From Amylostereum areolatum (Eukaryota; Basidiomycota; Agaricomycetes; Russulales; Stereaceae), in contig SAXG01000002.1 of assembly GCA_012932865.1 (NCBI GenBank), forward strand, positions 1,178,001-1,242,000: a stretch of 64,000 nucleotides of DNA, given 5' to 3'. Numbering within the stretch: the stretch's first letter is position 1; each line of letters begins with the position of its first letter. The notes under the pieces are model-generated. The model saw only the letters and a list, made by a program, of their open reading frames with translations, made no database searches and was not told the origin of the DNA. The translations under genes and the position numbers were made by a program. This document shows positions 1 through 10,902 of the stretch, piece by piece.

Positions 1-1076
1 TCGCCCACCTTGGTCCCGTTCCAGATCGTCCTTAGCCTCATTCGCCGCCTGTTGCTCTTCACCAAGCTGTCAAACTCCTCCTTCCTTCCAAAGAATACGA
101 GCGCTTCTCCCTGCACTCTTCCTACCAGTGTATCTCTCCCCTCCTTTGGATGAATGGCCTGACTTTTCCGCTTTTCGTTCCACGCAAAGAATTCCTGGTA
201 CATCTCCCGAGACTTGGTTCCATTCTGAGGAGTCATGATCCGGTATGGATTGTAGAACCTGGATGTGGCAACCCATGCGAATATCTCGCGGCGAGTGTCA
301 AAACCATCTTCCCATCTTTCCATGGACAGCGTGAAGAACCGAAGGATATCTTCGAACGAGTCCGAAAGCACAAATGTAGTTGAGTGTGTTGGAGCGAGAG
401 CCGTCGATGACATCTGCACCCGCCTTGCAGTCAGAGGACAGCTCAGGGAATAGAAGGGAGGACGGACCTTCAAGCCTTTCTCCCCGATGTGCAGCCCGAC
501 TCCCGCAGCAACTTGTCCGAGAATCATCCCAAGATCGCCGTATGCGTGGAAAAAGGCGATGCGCTCCCACTCGCGCTCGTCCGCTCGAACGTTGATATCC
601 ACCTGCACGAATTGTTCCACCGCAACACCAGGATCAACGTTCGGGTGTATATTTGCAAGCGGGATCGCAAAGTTGCTTATTCCATGCATGTCCAAGGGAC
701 TTGGGATATGAACGCGTGCGCCGAGCGCGGTACGAATGTCTTCCAACGTCACGCTTCCTTTGTTTGCTTCCGTGGCCGTTGAGGGTGCCGTGCCTAGGCC
801 CGCGACTATGAAGTCTACATCTCCGTGATCTGTCTTCTCAGGCGCCTCGTGTGGGACTATAACATGGGTGAAGAACGCTGCAAGTCGCTCTGCGAATATG
901 CCCTTGATTTGTGCGTAGATCGCGGGTGAGAGACGCGGGAAGGATGCTGTAGGGAGAGTTTGGCGGAAGGCGTTTCCACCCATCACGTCAGGTATGAGGT
1001 TGGATGTGAGCTGATGCGAGTTGCCTGAAAGATGCCCTATCTTATAAGACGGAATCCCGAGGTTTGTGCGTGACAT
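1..1076 (-). CDS. Uncharacterised fungal protein, NTase-like (3' end cut off)
   Basis: One uninterrupted frame runs from an ATG at 1076 to the window edge, giving 358 codons with no stop, so the C-terminus is missing. I do not know a functional name. It resembles a conserved uncharacterised fungal family. Visible features are the N-terminal block GHLSGNSHQ, the stretch DVMGGNAFR (residues 30-38), and HGDVDFIV (about 84-91). The D-x-D in this last block sits on a predicted beta strand, as in nucleotidyltransferase folds; that reading is inference. Further on are a VDINVRADEREWER block and an Arg-rich tail (KSNRRRMRLRTIWNG). There is no signal peptide or membrane segment, so it is probably cytosolic or nuclear. 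Start choice: the ATG directly precedes the conserved N-terminal block. Coding reality is well supported by length and coherence; the function is unknown. Confidence 0.75.
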   Translation of the reverse strand, partial: MSRTNLGIPSYKIGHLSGNSHQLTSNLIPDVMGGNAFRQTLPTASFPRLSPAIYAQIKGIFAERLAAFFTHVIVPHEAPEKTDHGDVDFIVAGLGTAPSTATEANKGSVTLEDIRTALGARVHIPSPLDMHGISNFAIPLANIHPNVDPGVAVEQFVQVDINVRADEREWERIAFFHAYGDLGMILGQVAAGVGLHIGEKGLKVRPPFYSLSCPLTARRVQMSSTALAPTHSTTFVLSDSFEDILRFFTLSMERWEDGFDTRREIFAWVATSRFYNPYRIMTPQNGTKSREMYQEFFAWNEKRKSQAIHPKEGRDTLVGRVQGEALVFFGRKEEFDSLVKSNRRRMRLRTIWNGTKVG

Positions 1077-1475
1077 AATGATGGGCCTCGAGGCGCGGCG
1101 GATTGGGAAGCGGGAGCAGGCGAATCTTGCTTGAAAGTAGTCTGCAGCCCAAATATCTTGCGCAGTACAGGCATAGGTGTTGGAAAGCTTGGGAAGACCG
1201 ATATAAAATCTGACTGGACGTCGACGTTGTGAAAAAGGCACTGGCATCGTCGAAAGTGAAAAAATAACACGACCATCGACACTACTCTAATCCCCTGTGA
1301 CTGGCAGGGCTGCATCAGCCCGAAATCCGCAGTCATATAACCATGAAATACGGACCCCATACTGATCGCGAACGTCCGAACACATGAGTACGTTGTCTCT
1401 GTACATTCGTGGTAGTTCCTGCATAACGGCACGTTGGTGACAACGTAGTTCAGTGTTTATTCAAAGGACTGACCG
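1077..1475. other. Intergenic, no gene seen
   Basis: This stretch lies between the start of the NTase-like gene and the stop of the secreted repeat protein. It should hold the promoter of the former. Frames here are short and incoherent. Confidence 0.5.
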
Positions 1476-2214
1476 TTAGAAAAACCCAGTGCTGACGTCC
1501 GGACTGTCCCTAAGATTCACAATACTCTAGCATTCCACGGTGAGCAAACTGTGAGAAGCCACGTTTGGTACTTACACTAGAAACGCCTATTGTTGGACCA
1601 GGTAGAAACCTGCGGTCGGCAACCAAAGAACCGAAAGCATCGTCGGCGAGCCCAGACGCGGATATCTCACCAAGGCTGTTCCTGCAAATGGTTGTGGTGC
1701 GTCAGTAACGTGGTTTCATTCGGGCCCAGACCAGATCGTACCTCCTCAGAAACCCAACGCCAACATCGGGACTCTCTGAGAAATGTGCAACGGCCTAAGC
1801 GAAGGATATGAGCTTCAGCCGTATGCATTATAACGATTGCTTACTTTCTGCCCACCAAGCACGGAGGGGTCGAACGAGAGCTCGAGCCGCCTATACAGTG
1901 CGCGCGAACATCACCAGCTACCGCTTGGGTTATTATACGAGGAGACACACCTTCTTAGATACCCGCTCGTAATGTCCGGACTACCTCTGTTAGCCGCCTG
2001 ATGAGTAGTAAGATGTGTCGTCGTCAGTTCCGTGCACATCGTAACAGAGAACTCTTCATACGCCAGCGACAACTATGGGCACACCCGAAAAACTGTCTAG
2101 AATTTCAGCGTCGATGGGGGACAAGTCAAACACATTTGGTACTCACGAGAATGGAATCGGGGCGGCGAGGACGCCGTGAGACATCACAAGAGCGAGGAAC
2201 CCGAGTAGAAGCAT
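1476..2214 (-). CDS. Small secreted repeat protein, candidate Kex2-processed peptide precursor
   Basis: Hand-spliced seven-exon gene: 2214-2147, 2092-2062, 1997-1951, 1890-1845, 1794-1742, 1681-1576, 1526-1476. All junctions are GT-AG and the frame holds for 133 codons. The first 18 residues form a signal peptide ending VLA-APIP. The mature part has no cysteine and carries three copies of a short motif: SPDITSGYLRR, SPDVGVGFLRR and a terminal SPDVSTGFF at the stop codon. The first two end in Arg-Arg, the cleavage signal of Kex2-type proteases; a fourth Arg-Arg lies in VADRRFLPG. Introns 3 and 5 cut the second Arg codon at the same phase (AG|G), as if an exon pair had been duplicated. Family knowledge: fungal Kex2-processed repeat proteins combine a signal peptide, repeats and dibasic sites. 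Calling this one is inference; no homologue is recognised by name. Confidence 0.62.
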
Positions 2215-3509
2215 AGATGTAGATATGTGTGAACAGACGTAAGGATAGAAGGAGAAGTAGAAGTGCCGCGAGTTCGTATCAAAAGGCTGCAGAGGTCATT
2301 AGAATGCGAATATGGTTGTACAAAGAGGAGCGACAACACTCACTATCCAGTACCTAAAAGCGGAGGGGGGGAGAAGATAATCAAAAGGACGGAGAGAAAA
2401 GGGTTGACCGTGGGGTGGCGTTTATCTTCCGCACCGTGGACTTTTATACCAGTGTCGCTTCAGGAACAAAGCTTGGGTTAATGATCATGGATCCAAATCT
2501 AACTATCATTGCGAAGCTTATGTTGTCCGGATTGGTTGGAAAGCAATGAAGATCATTTAGATATTTTGCTTGGTAGCTGTCCAGTCTTGCTGACTGTCGA
2601 CGATGGTCATCCGTCTTCATCGGTGGGAGGACAATGGTTTTCAACTTAATCTGCGAACCACATACTGCACCACCCAAGTAAGGAAGGCTGCGAGAGGCCC
2701 GAAACAGTCGCAACTTACCTTGACAAGGGAGCGCTATGCGCTGTGGCTTGGCGATTTTGCCCCGTGGATTTGACACATGTTCGGGCACAGGAAAGAACTT
2801 GTTTGCCGCTCGTGTTCGACGTTGATCGCCCGGAGGCCGTGGGCCTGTAACAACAAAGGCAGGGACGTAAGCCTGACGAGGTAAGTGGCCATGAAACCTA
2901 GGTAAGCCTGCCTTGGCAGAGCTGCATCAACGGTTGATCAACCACATGCATTAAGTCCTCCGAGCTCACAGAGCGTCAATGGAAGCACTGATTTCACGAC
3001 AAACCCACAGTCAACCCTAGAAGCTGAGTTATTGGGAAGGCGAGCAAATCAGAGTCAGTTGGCGGGTGTCTGACATTCTTACTCATGGCAGTCACATACT
3101 TAGAGAGGAAGTGCAGAGCTAGAACAGGACAAGCTACACCGTCAATAGCCCGTGAATTCAACTATTTGGTCGTACAAAAGCTTCTTCTGCAAGGGCATTG
3201 TCAGATAAAACAGGAACAAGGTAAGATCCACATACAAAATGTTTCTACCTTGAGTTTTGACCGAAACGTACCGCACCTGAGCGAAGGTGTATGAGAGTCG
3301 AAGGTATTACGCCCCTGTACAGTCAGTGGTAATATGCGAGGGGAAGGACAATCGAGTATAAGTGCAACTACTGCGCTGACATCAACGCCCCGAGTAAATT
3401 GACCGCTTGCGTCTTGTTCCAGGGGTTTCTCCAGTGGAGATGATTCTTCGAAATGTAGCAAACAGATGCATTGGACAGAACCATATTGATATACAAACCG
3501 ACGTCCTTA
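2215..3509. other. Intergenic, no gene seen
   Basis: This stretch lies upstream of the secreted repeat gene and downstream of the SNF5 gene. A TATA-like site is listed separately. No frame joins into a convincing protein on either strand. Confidence 0.45.
2441..2448 (-). promoter_or_regulatory. TATA-like box of the secreted repeat gene
   Basis: On the minus strand this reads TATAAAAG, about 227 bases upstream of the ATG at 2214. It would imply a 5' leader of roughly 200 bases. Support is the motif and orientation only. Confidence 0.3.
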
Positions 3510-5329
3510 TTATCGTCTCCTCGTCCGGGCTGAACTCTGGAACTTTGATGTTTCTCTCCGCAACCGTCTATAACGACAGCAGTCAGCATCATGAAGGGGT
3601 CCACTTGAAGAACAAAAAACACGCACCGACTCGCTCGCTCGCGTTCGATCTCACGTCGTTCGACTTCTTCCGCCGTCAGCTCTTCCCATCGCGTCCCAAA
3701 CTCCTGGGCTTCCGCCCAGTCTCTCCAGACACTCCTCAACACACGCGGCCCACGACCGTCCTTTGGCGTGCGTGCCCATCCAAGCCCAAGGCCGGTCTTG
3801 TCTTTGAGCATTCCGCGTTCGTCGCCCGCACCGGGGGCTGTAGGTTCGACGGAGCCACCAATAACGCCCCATTCGATCGCGTCCTTTTTGTGCTTCATGA
3901 GTTCTTCGTGGATTGCATGGGCAATCAATGGCTCGGCCTCGCCCGCAAGCCCCAGGTCGAGGCAAAGTTGATGGGTAAAGACTTCGGGAGTGAGGGGCGA
4001 ACGAAGATCCCACTCAATGTGATCGAGAAGATGGTGGTTGTCCACTTGAACGTCGATCTATGCTCTCGGTGAGCGATGTGTGGAACCAACAAGGGTAACG
4101 GGAACACGTACACTAAGTACGACGCGGCAATCCGGGATTTCGTCGCCCGTATTCCCTGTACCGTCCACCATCAGCGCCATGCTTCCAACTCCCTCTTGGT
4201 CCTCCAGCTGAGCGCGAATTTGTGCAGCAACAGTCTCTACCCAGGGATTTTGGGGAAGGTCAAGGTCGGCGACAAAAGTCTTCGCAAAGCGTTCGGGCGT
4301 GACGAGCTTTTCGTTCAAGTTCCACACGAAGCAGTCCCGTATTCGATGCGTGTCCGTCTCGAACTCGACACGTATAGGAACCAGAGCCGACGAGCGCTCC
4401 GCTTGAAGCTCAAGAGCGTCCTGCGAACTAAGGTGAACGTCAGCCAAGGAGCACGAAGAAGAGTGGACCTTAGCCTACTAGTCTTCGTGTTTCGTCAAGG
4501 CGACAGGCTTCGCGGTGATGAACCGTGTCGGAGGAACCATGCCCAGGTAGCTCTGGGCAAGTTCCGTCTTCCCCCCTCCTCCCGCCTGAGGAGCCGGGGT
4601 GCTTGTTGGGTTATAGTTTCCCGTCCGTCCCGGAGCCCTTGTCGCTCTGATCGCCGTCCGTGTCCCTCCGCTCGCAACGAAATCCGAGCTATCCGAATCC
4701 ACTTCGCCCGCGTCCGGGAAATCATCTCCAGAGCCTGGATCTGCATAGCTCACGACGCCACCGCGACGAGGTCGGGCTGTGGATGACGTCGTGGCCGCAG
4801 GTGTAGCGGTGGAGTTGTTAAGGATGGGTTGCATGAGAAGCGTCGCGCCTGTGCGCAGACGGGACGCATATGTTGACTGAAGAGCTTGGGGGGTTGTCGG
4901 TAGTGCTGCGCGAGGAGGGTTGCGACGTTTCTCAGGGAGGGCCATGGGAAGAGTAAAGGAGGTTGTAGAGGGCTGTTGCATCTGGTGGGTTGACGCGACT
5001 GCCGATGGAACGGGAGTGGAGGGTGCGGGTGCGAGGTTGCTACCCTTCGCAGGTTTGCTTTTCCTTGAGCTCGCCCGGGGCGGAGGCGTGGCCGTCCCAG
5101 ACCAATTCTGGAGATTTTTCTGGTAAACTGCAGGAAGCTCATGAGCAATGTCCGAAGGTGATAAACCAGAGCACGCACTGTTTCTCTGTGGTGTCGGTGC
5201 AGCATAAGCTTGGTATTGAGATCCCGAAGCCGCATGCGAAAGCTGGGATATCGATTGACGGAGCTGGGCGTCGGTCATAGTGCCAAATTTAAGGCTGAAG
5301 TTGGAGTTGGAAGGGCCGGCGCCGTCCAT
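3510..5329 (-). CDS. SNF5/SMARCB1-family chromatin remodelling subunit (SFH1-like)
   Basis: Four exons: 5329-4479, 4427-4112, 4057-3627, 3567-3510; 551 codons. Residues 1 to about 285 are low-complexity (Ser, Pro, Thr, Ala). The first SNF5 repeat follows (LVPIRVEFETDTHRIRDCF, then NEKLVTPERFAKTFVADL). The second repeat has the family signature NHHLLDHIEWDLRSPLTPE and continues to AHAIHEELMKHKKDAIEW. After that come a charged helix rich in Glu and Arg and a basic tail RRLRRETSKF. SNF5 proteins are core subunits of SWI/SNF and RSC remodellers; the two repeats contact other subunits and the nucleosome acidic patch. Whether this is the SWI/SNF paralogue (Snf5) or the RSC one (Sfh1) is not settled; the short form favours Sfh1. 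It shares a 237-base spacer with the divergent polymerase X gene. Confidence 0.93.
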
Positions 5330-5566
5330 AATGATGATGCTGAGAAATTCGCCGACGATCGGACCTTTTCACGGGCGCGCCACAAGCGTGCTGAATACAG
5401 AAACGGCGAAGATCAAAGCTGAGAGCCGCACACGAAGAACGACGAGTGGGACCGAGGGTTGAGGGAAAGTCGAGGAGGAAAAGAAATTGAACGCGTCGAG
5501 GTCGCCGTCGACGCGTCGTGCACGCGAACTCCCACACTCTTTCTTTTCCTTCCCGTCCGCGAGGAC

Positions 5567-7434
5567 ATGCTTGCTCGCTGTCTCAACGCCCCTCGTCGTC
5601 TTCATCTATCTCAGCTCTATTCCAGATCCTACTCTCGGCGCGAAAATAGCCCAAACGCGGGCATAGTCGATTTTTTGACGCGTGGTGCGTCCGCTCTTTT
5701 ACCACGTCTCTGTCATCACCGTTCTGACGATCGTGTGCAGCCCAGAAGGAAGAAGACACTAGCTCAGAACGCAATGCATACAAAGTCCGTTCGTTCAATC
5801 TCGCCATCGCGGCGATTAGCCAGCTCGACAAGCCGCTACTATCAGGTCAAGAGGCGATGAAGGTACGTGTCCAACCAGCTCACGAACTTCTCTGGCTCAT
5901 GGGGCATTGTAGCTCCGCGGCATCGGACGAGGCATAGCAGAGCGCATAGACTTGTATTTACAAGGAACAGATTTTGTATGCATATGTGGATTCACTCCTG
6001 CGTCTTCTACTGACGTCTTACGCAGAGCAGCAGACATGAGGAAGCTGCCTTGCACAATTCGCGCCTCATCACGATGCTACAATCTGTACAGGGCCTCGGG
6101 TATGTCACAAGCCTTTTTGCTTACCGTTGGATGCGGCTGAAGCCCGGACATAGGCCACATACTGCGGCAAAACTCGTGGACGCAGGGGTGCAGTCACTGG
6201 CCGACTTGAGCAAACCTAAGTATTTCAAACTTATGACGTCGTCACAGCGTATCGGGCTCGTGTACGCAGAGCACCTAGCTCAGCCTGTCACTCGAGAAGA
6301 AGCTGAAACCGTCGTGGTGCGTGCGGAAGGAATTGTAACTCAACAGAGCACCTCCTTACTTCTGGTATAGGATTTCATTCGTGATCATATCTCGTCTAGG
6401 TTCTCCGTCGAGCTTATGGGGAGCTAGTACGTCCCCTACCCTATTGCTATTGTTCATCTACTGAAACTACCTTTCAGTCGACGTGGCGCCTCTTCGATGT
6501 CCGACATCGACGTCCTCCTCACGCATCCCTCTGTCGTACATGTCCCTACTCCCAGCCGTCTACCGTCACATCCCCGTCCAAACGGCCGAAGGCTAATCCC
6601 CTTCAACGAAAATGTCACCGAGTCCGAGAGGATGGCGAACCCATCGTCCCACGTGTTTCCCTTGGATGTTATCCGCCCACTCGAAGACGCAGGTCTCCTC
6701 GCGGCAACCTTTTCCTTCAGTGCAAAACAATGGCAAGGGGTCGTCCTTTTGCCCCCGCGTCTACCCAAATCCACGAGGTGGGATAGTGTCGGCGAGCGAA
6801 TAAGTGCCATTCGCACCTGCAAAGGGACCTTCCGTCGTCTCGAGCTAACGTATGCCTAACCCTCCTTTCATTGTTCATCTGGACCTTGACGTACCTTCGT
6901 AGTCTCGCCCCCATTAAATCTCACGGAGCCGCCAAACTCGCGCTCACGGGAGACGTCGAGTTCGTACGTTCGGCTCGACTTGCAGCTATCAAGCAGGGCC
7001 TCCACCTCAATGAATATGGTCTCTGGCGTTGGAACCCGGCCGACCCATCTGACACTTCCCCACCCACACCTAACTCCGCTGGCTACTGGGAGCTCCTGGA
7101 GAGCGAAGACGAAGACGCCATTCTTGAGGCGCTCAACATGGGCCCCGTCTCGCCAGAACGGCGCAACTTCTCCTTCCTCCTCCGCAAACTCCCCAAGAGG
7201 CTGCGGCCGCCCGTGTTCCTTCCTAAGGATGCTGCGCAGGCTATGCAGGCGAATATGGTGGATGAGGGGTTAGTGTATTCGGGGAGGGGCAGGCCAAGGA
7301 CAAGAGTGCCGAAGTCGGATACGGACAAACGGGCGAGGGGAAGACCGCGCAATCCCGAGAGACCAGATCTACCCAAACGACCCGTAGGAAGGCCCCGCAA
7401 AACGGAGATGCCGCCCGACGGCGCAAATGTGTAG
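5567..7434 (+). CDS. DNA polymerase family X (pol beta-like) with AT-hook tail
   Basis: Eight exons: 5567-5684, 5741-5862, 5913-5975, 6026-6099, 6154-6316, 6371-6426, 6478-6849, 6903-7434; 499 codons. The N-terminus is Arg/Ser-rich, acid-free and amphipathic (MLARCLNAPRRLHLSQLY), like a mitochondrial presequence. Next comes the 8-kDa domain (AYKVRSFNLAIAAI, then HhH LRGIGRGIAERIDLYL), a second HhH, then the palm with GSYRRGASSMSDIDVLLTHP, which carries two catalytic aspartates (D-I-D). TGDVEFVRSARL and LNEYGLW follow. Two key positions differ from pol beta: the third metal-binding Asp is Glu (RRLELTL), and the lyase lysine position (Lys72 in pol beta) reads Arg (IAERI). The last 50 residues hold three AT-hook cores (GRGRPRTR, ARGRPRNP, VGRPRKT). 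Such enzymes fill gaps in base-excision repair or end joining. Localisation and activity are inference. Confidence 0.92.
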
Positions 7435-7756
7435 CTAGGGGAGTACCCCCCATGTTAGCCATTACGACAAGGTCCGAAGACAACAGGATAGAGGGCCGAA
7501 ATCGTGACATCACTCCTAAACCTGGAGCAAGAAACTTGGGCAATTTTTCCGACTTGGGTGACGCGCTCTCGTGGTGACACCCCAGCGCGATGCCTCTTCA
7601 TGCCATCATCTCGCACTCAGCACCGGCTGCTACTTACCTAGCTCATCTACACAATGCCACATGCCCCTCAGCAACATTACGACTATTCTATATTTTGTAT
7701 AATATCGGTTCAAAAAATTACTAACAAGATGTATGGAATAGACCGCCACTCTCCAC
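7435..7756. other. Convergent 3' spacer
   Basis: The polymerase X and queuosine-salvage genes end here tail to tail. Only 3' untranslated sequence is expected. No further gene is seen. Confidence 0.5.
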
Positions 7757-9211
7757 TCAGTACCAAATGCTCCGCGTCCGATGCGCGGGCACGGTATCTT
7801 GCGTCTGCATACCCTCCACGCACTCCTCCCCTCCCTCGATCCTCTTCGCCAGATCCCATAAGTAAAAGTCAATCAACACGCTACTCACACCCCCATCCTT
7901 ACCCCCGTTCTCAGCGCGCAACTGCCTGATCTCATTCGCGACGTGCTCTACGGCGATGATGCTAGCGGCTCGAATGCTCACCTCCTCCCTTGCCCCATGC
8001 GCGATGGGCGCGCCGTCCCTCAACAGGCGGAGCAGCGACGGCGGGTAATCCAGTATGCACAGATGATGCAGGATCTGCGGAACGCGGTAGTCTGCGAACA
8101 TCGTGAGCTGCCCGACGCCGTGCGGGAAGAACGGATGGGGCTCCCCGGAGGAGGGAGAGGGGAAGAATGCAGCCCAAGTTTCCGCGACGAGGATCTGGGC
8201 ACGTTTCCAAAAGACGACGGGGCGGCCATCGAGGGTTGTTTCGTCCCGAAACGCAGGGAATGTTTCGGTTATCATCTGGACGAGCTGGAGCGCGGTGCCG
8301 TGTGGGTGTCGGCGCTGGAATGCGTCGAGAAACCCAGAGAAGGAGCCGTTGAAACGCTGTTACAGCGGTCAGAGGTGCGGCGACGGGGACACGAGATTGG
8401 CAACGCACGGTGCATAGGATGGAGCCCACCTCGCGCATGACTGCGATCCGCTCGTGCAAGAGGGGTACCGTCTCGGCGCATTGAGGTGCAGGACGGAAGA
8501 CGTCCTCGATGAGGCTGTCGGGGCACTCGTCCTCAGACGCATAGAAAGTAGGGTCTGTGATAGGGATCCCTTCCTCGAGGGCTGAAAGAGACAGAGGTCA
8601 ATCCAGCTATACCGTCGTAAAACACAGGGGGGACATGGCTGACCTCTGTTCAGCGCTGCGACGAGGCTCCAATACCCCGTCCACACCACACGTTTGTCCG
8701 ATCCCCATCCCGCACGCCAATTGACGCCGAATCGATCCTCTCGGCCCTCAAGCTCGGACCAGAAGCTGAAATTCAGCGCGGAAACGAGGAAAATCCAGTT
8801 GAGGGCCGCGTGCGTGTCCGGACTGGAAGGATCATAGGGCTCGGAAGGACAAACATGGAGTGCGTGCGTGCGCCAGGTGCGCGGGGTGTAGGCCTCCATG
8901 TTCATCCGCTCGTGGATCTGAACGCAAATGTTGGTTACATGTATGAAAAAGGGTTAAGTTTTTTCGAGACGCACATATCGCGCGGCAGCTTTGACACCGT
9001 CTTGGTCTATGCGTACGAGGTTAGTTTTCTGCACAAAAAGGCCAGTTTGTTATACGCAGTCATCAAGAGAAAGACATCGTCCCACCTTAAGAGCGAATTC
9101 TGCGCTCTCGACTACAGGGTTTTTTGCATCCTTCGAAGCTTCAACCGGGATCCAGCCGGGCTTTTTCTCCGGGAGGGGGCTTTGCGGGCGTTGGGCCGTG
9201 ATGATTGTCAT
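7757..9211 (-). CDS. Queuosine salvage protein (QNG1/DUF2419 family)
   Basis: Five exons: 9211-9086, 9028-8975, 8917-8644, 8581-8409, 8356-7757; 408 codons. Family blocks occur in order: ENPVVESAEF-like start (here KNPVVESAEFALK), TPRTWRTHALH, ALNFSFWSE, REVGSILCTRFNGSFSGFLD, LDGRPVVFWKRAQILVAETW, FADYRVPQILHHL, REEVSIRAASIIAVEHVANE and VLIDFYLWDLAKRIEGGEEC, with the usual HRTRSIWY C-terminus. Members release queuine base from queuosine nucleosides or 5'-phosphate so that eukaryotes can reuse it for tRNA modification at position 34. There is no targeting signal; it is probably cytosolic. Fungi do not make queuine, so this gene points to scavenging of bacterial queuosine. Length matches the family, and I see no disrupted residue. 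Confidence 0.93.
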
Positions 9212-9609
9212 GGTAGTTGGTGGTCAGATTACGGAGTGCGGTAGCATAGTCTATGGTGCGAGGCAGACGATCCGATCAGCAGCGCGGTCAACGCGAGGCA
9301 GGCCGAAAACCATTCTCGAGAACGCGAGCGCGGAACGGTCACGTGAAAGCGCCACAACTCGCGTCCTGCATCCCACTGCAAGTGACCCTCATTGGTATAT
9401 CTCGGATTGATCATCGACAAGAGGTGGGATGTAATAGCTTCACCGAGAGTGATGCACACATGAAGTACGATATTGATACAGTCATGCTACTGTACACAGT
9501 GAGCTCCCTAGCATCAGAATAGGACTCAGGGACAAGACCATAGGTAGCTACGATTGCAAGAAGGAACGTTAGTGCGAAGATACCGTGCATATGGTATGAT
9601 GTACATTGT

Positions 9610-10142
9610 TCAAGCCTTCGGGGGAGGCTCGCGGGCATCGGCTGATCCGCTGAGAACTTGATCTCCATGCTCCTTCAAGGAAGGCTGATGTCGTCGTAGG
9701 ACGTCAGAGGATGAAAGTCGACCTGGAAGGGATAACACACCTTCCTAAGGGCCTGATGATATATTGCACGGAGGTTATTGCTCAGTAGAGTAACCGGCAC
9801 CACAGTACGGTTTACTCACAGTTCCGCGAGTCTTCTACGAGGGAAGAAGTGGATCAAGTCAGTCTAAGGGTTGCGCTAGGCGGTACTGATCTGTCCATAC
9901 CTGTGCATAGCCTGGTACAATGATCAAAATGACATCATGGACAAGAGAGACGAGCAACACACCGATGACCTGCTCTTTGAACGGGACCTTCGTTTTGTGA
10001 ACCTCAGAGCCGTCGCCGGGTTGCGTTGCAGCTGAGTATCACGCGTGGGTTCCAGTTGACCCTGTGCCGCGCCCAGTACTATGTACGCACCTTGTTGAGG
10101 TTCTGTGTCTGAGCGGGTTGGAGGCGCGACTTTGGAAGGCAT
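9610..10142 (-). CDS. Small conserved basidiomycete protein with micro-exons
   Basis: Six exons: 10142-10091, 10031-9963, 9911-9901, 9834-9820, 9752-9741, 9684-9610; only 77 codons. Three internal exons are 11, 15 and 12 bases long. The product contains KVPFKEQVIGYAQKTRGTAL and RKPSLKEHGDQVLSG, a pattern I recall from small proteins of unknown function in other mushroom-forming fungi. It is hydrophilic and has no signal peptide or membrane segment. The micro-exons are required: reading through intron 2 would insert a hydrophobic segment in place of the conserved GYAQKTRGT. Function is unknown. All junctions are GT-AG and the frame holds. Confidence 0.8.
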
Positions 10143-10902
10143 GATGACGGGTTCAACTTGACGAGATTGATCGTGTTGACTCGGAGAAGTGTTCTAGAGG
10201 AACGTCAGGCATTGATACTTATACCGCGAACGCACACTTCTTCTCACCTGCGGGGCGGAGCCGTAGTCAAGGGTGTATTCGGCCATGGTGTAAGAGTGGG
10301 AAGACGAAAGCTGGACGAAAGCGAGAGTCCGCGGGTCATGATAACTCAAGGGAGCGGTAAGGTGACGTCAGATGACATCACCGCTATTTTAACCCCGTTC
10401 TGCTCAGTGCTCGGTCCAAGACTGAGTGACGCGCGACGAGAGAACTGCTGAGAGCCCACGTGGGGGACTACGTAGCGTAGAAGAGACTCGCGGACTGTAA
10501 GCATGTATATGTGAGTTCGTACTTGGTAGAGATTCACACAAGCCGCGCTTACAATTACGAGCACGAGGTACAGTACCGGTCTGCAGTCCGACATCGCGTT
10601 GCTGCGGGCTTATGGGCGCAGCAATGCTGATGAGCGCGCAGTGGTACCAAGACGGAAGGCTGAGGTGACATCACACCCAGTTGGATGCACATCGTCCTTG
10701 CTTGAACCTGACAGGGCATGCTCGCCGCGAACGGTCTGGAGGGGTAGGACATGCCACTGCAGGAACCTTGCGCGTGCAGGATGGCTTCAATGGGGACAGT
10801 CGCCCACGCGAGCCTCTATCCCTTCGAAGGTAGGTCTGTGGGTGCAACACACGAACAAGACCGGCGCGGGCTTGCATGAAGTTCGACCCATGGGAGGTTA
10901 GA
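10143..10902. other. Intergenic between micro-exon gene and 7-TM gene 1
   Basis: No gene is recognised. It contains the CRE-like sites listed separately. Confidence 0.45.
10363..10380. promoter_or_regulatory. CRE/ATF-like site pair
   Basis: A perfect TGACGTCA palindrome (10363-10370) is followed two bases later by TGACATCA (10373-10380). The pair lies 221 bases upstream of the minus-strand ATG at 10142. CREB/ATF-type bZIP factors, such as fungal stress regulators, bind this octamer. That it regulates the 77-aa gene is inference. Confidence 0.4.

Noticed and set aside
3407..4786. Long plus-strand frames opposite the SNF5 gene
   Set aside because: They are shadows of well-supported minus-strand exons and have no family features of their own.
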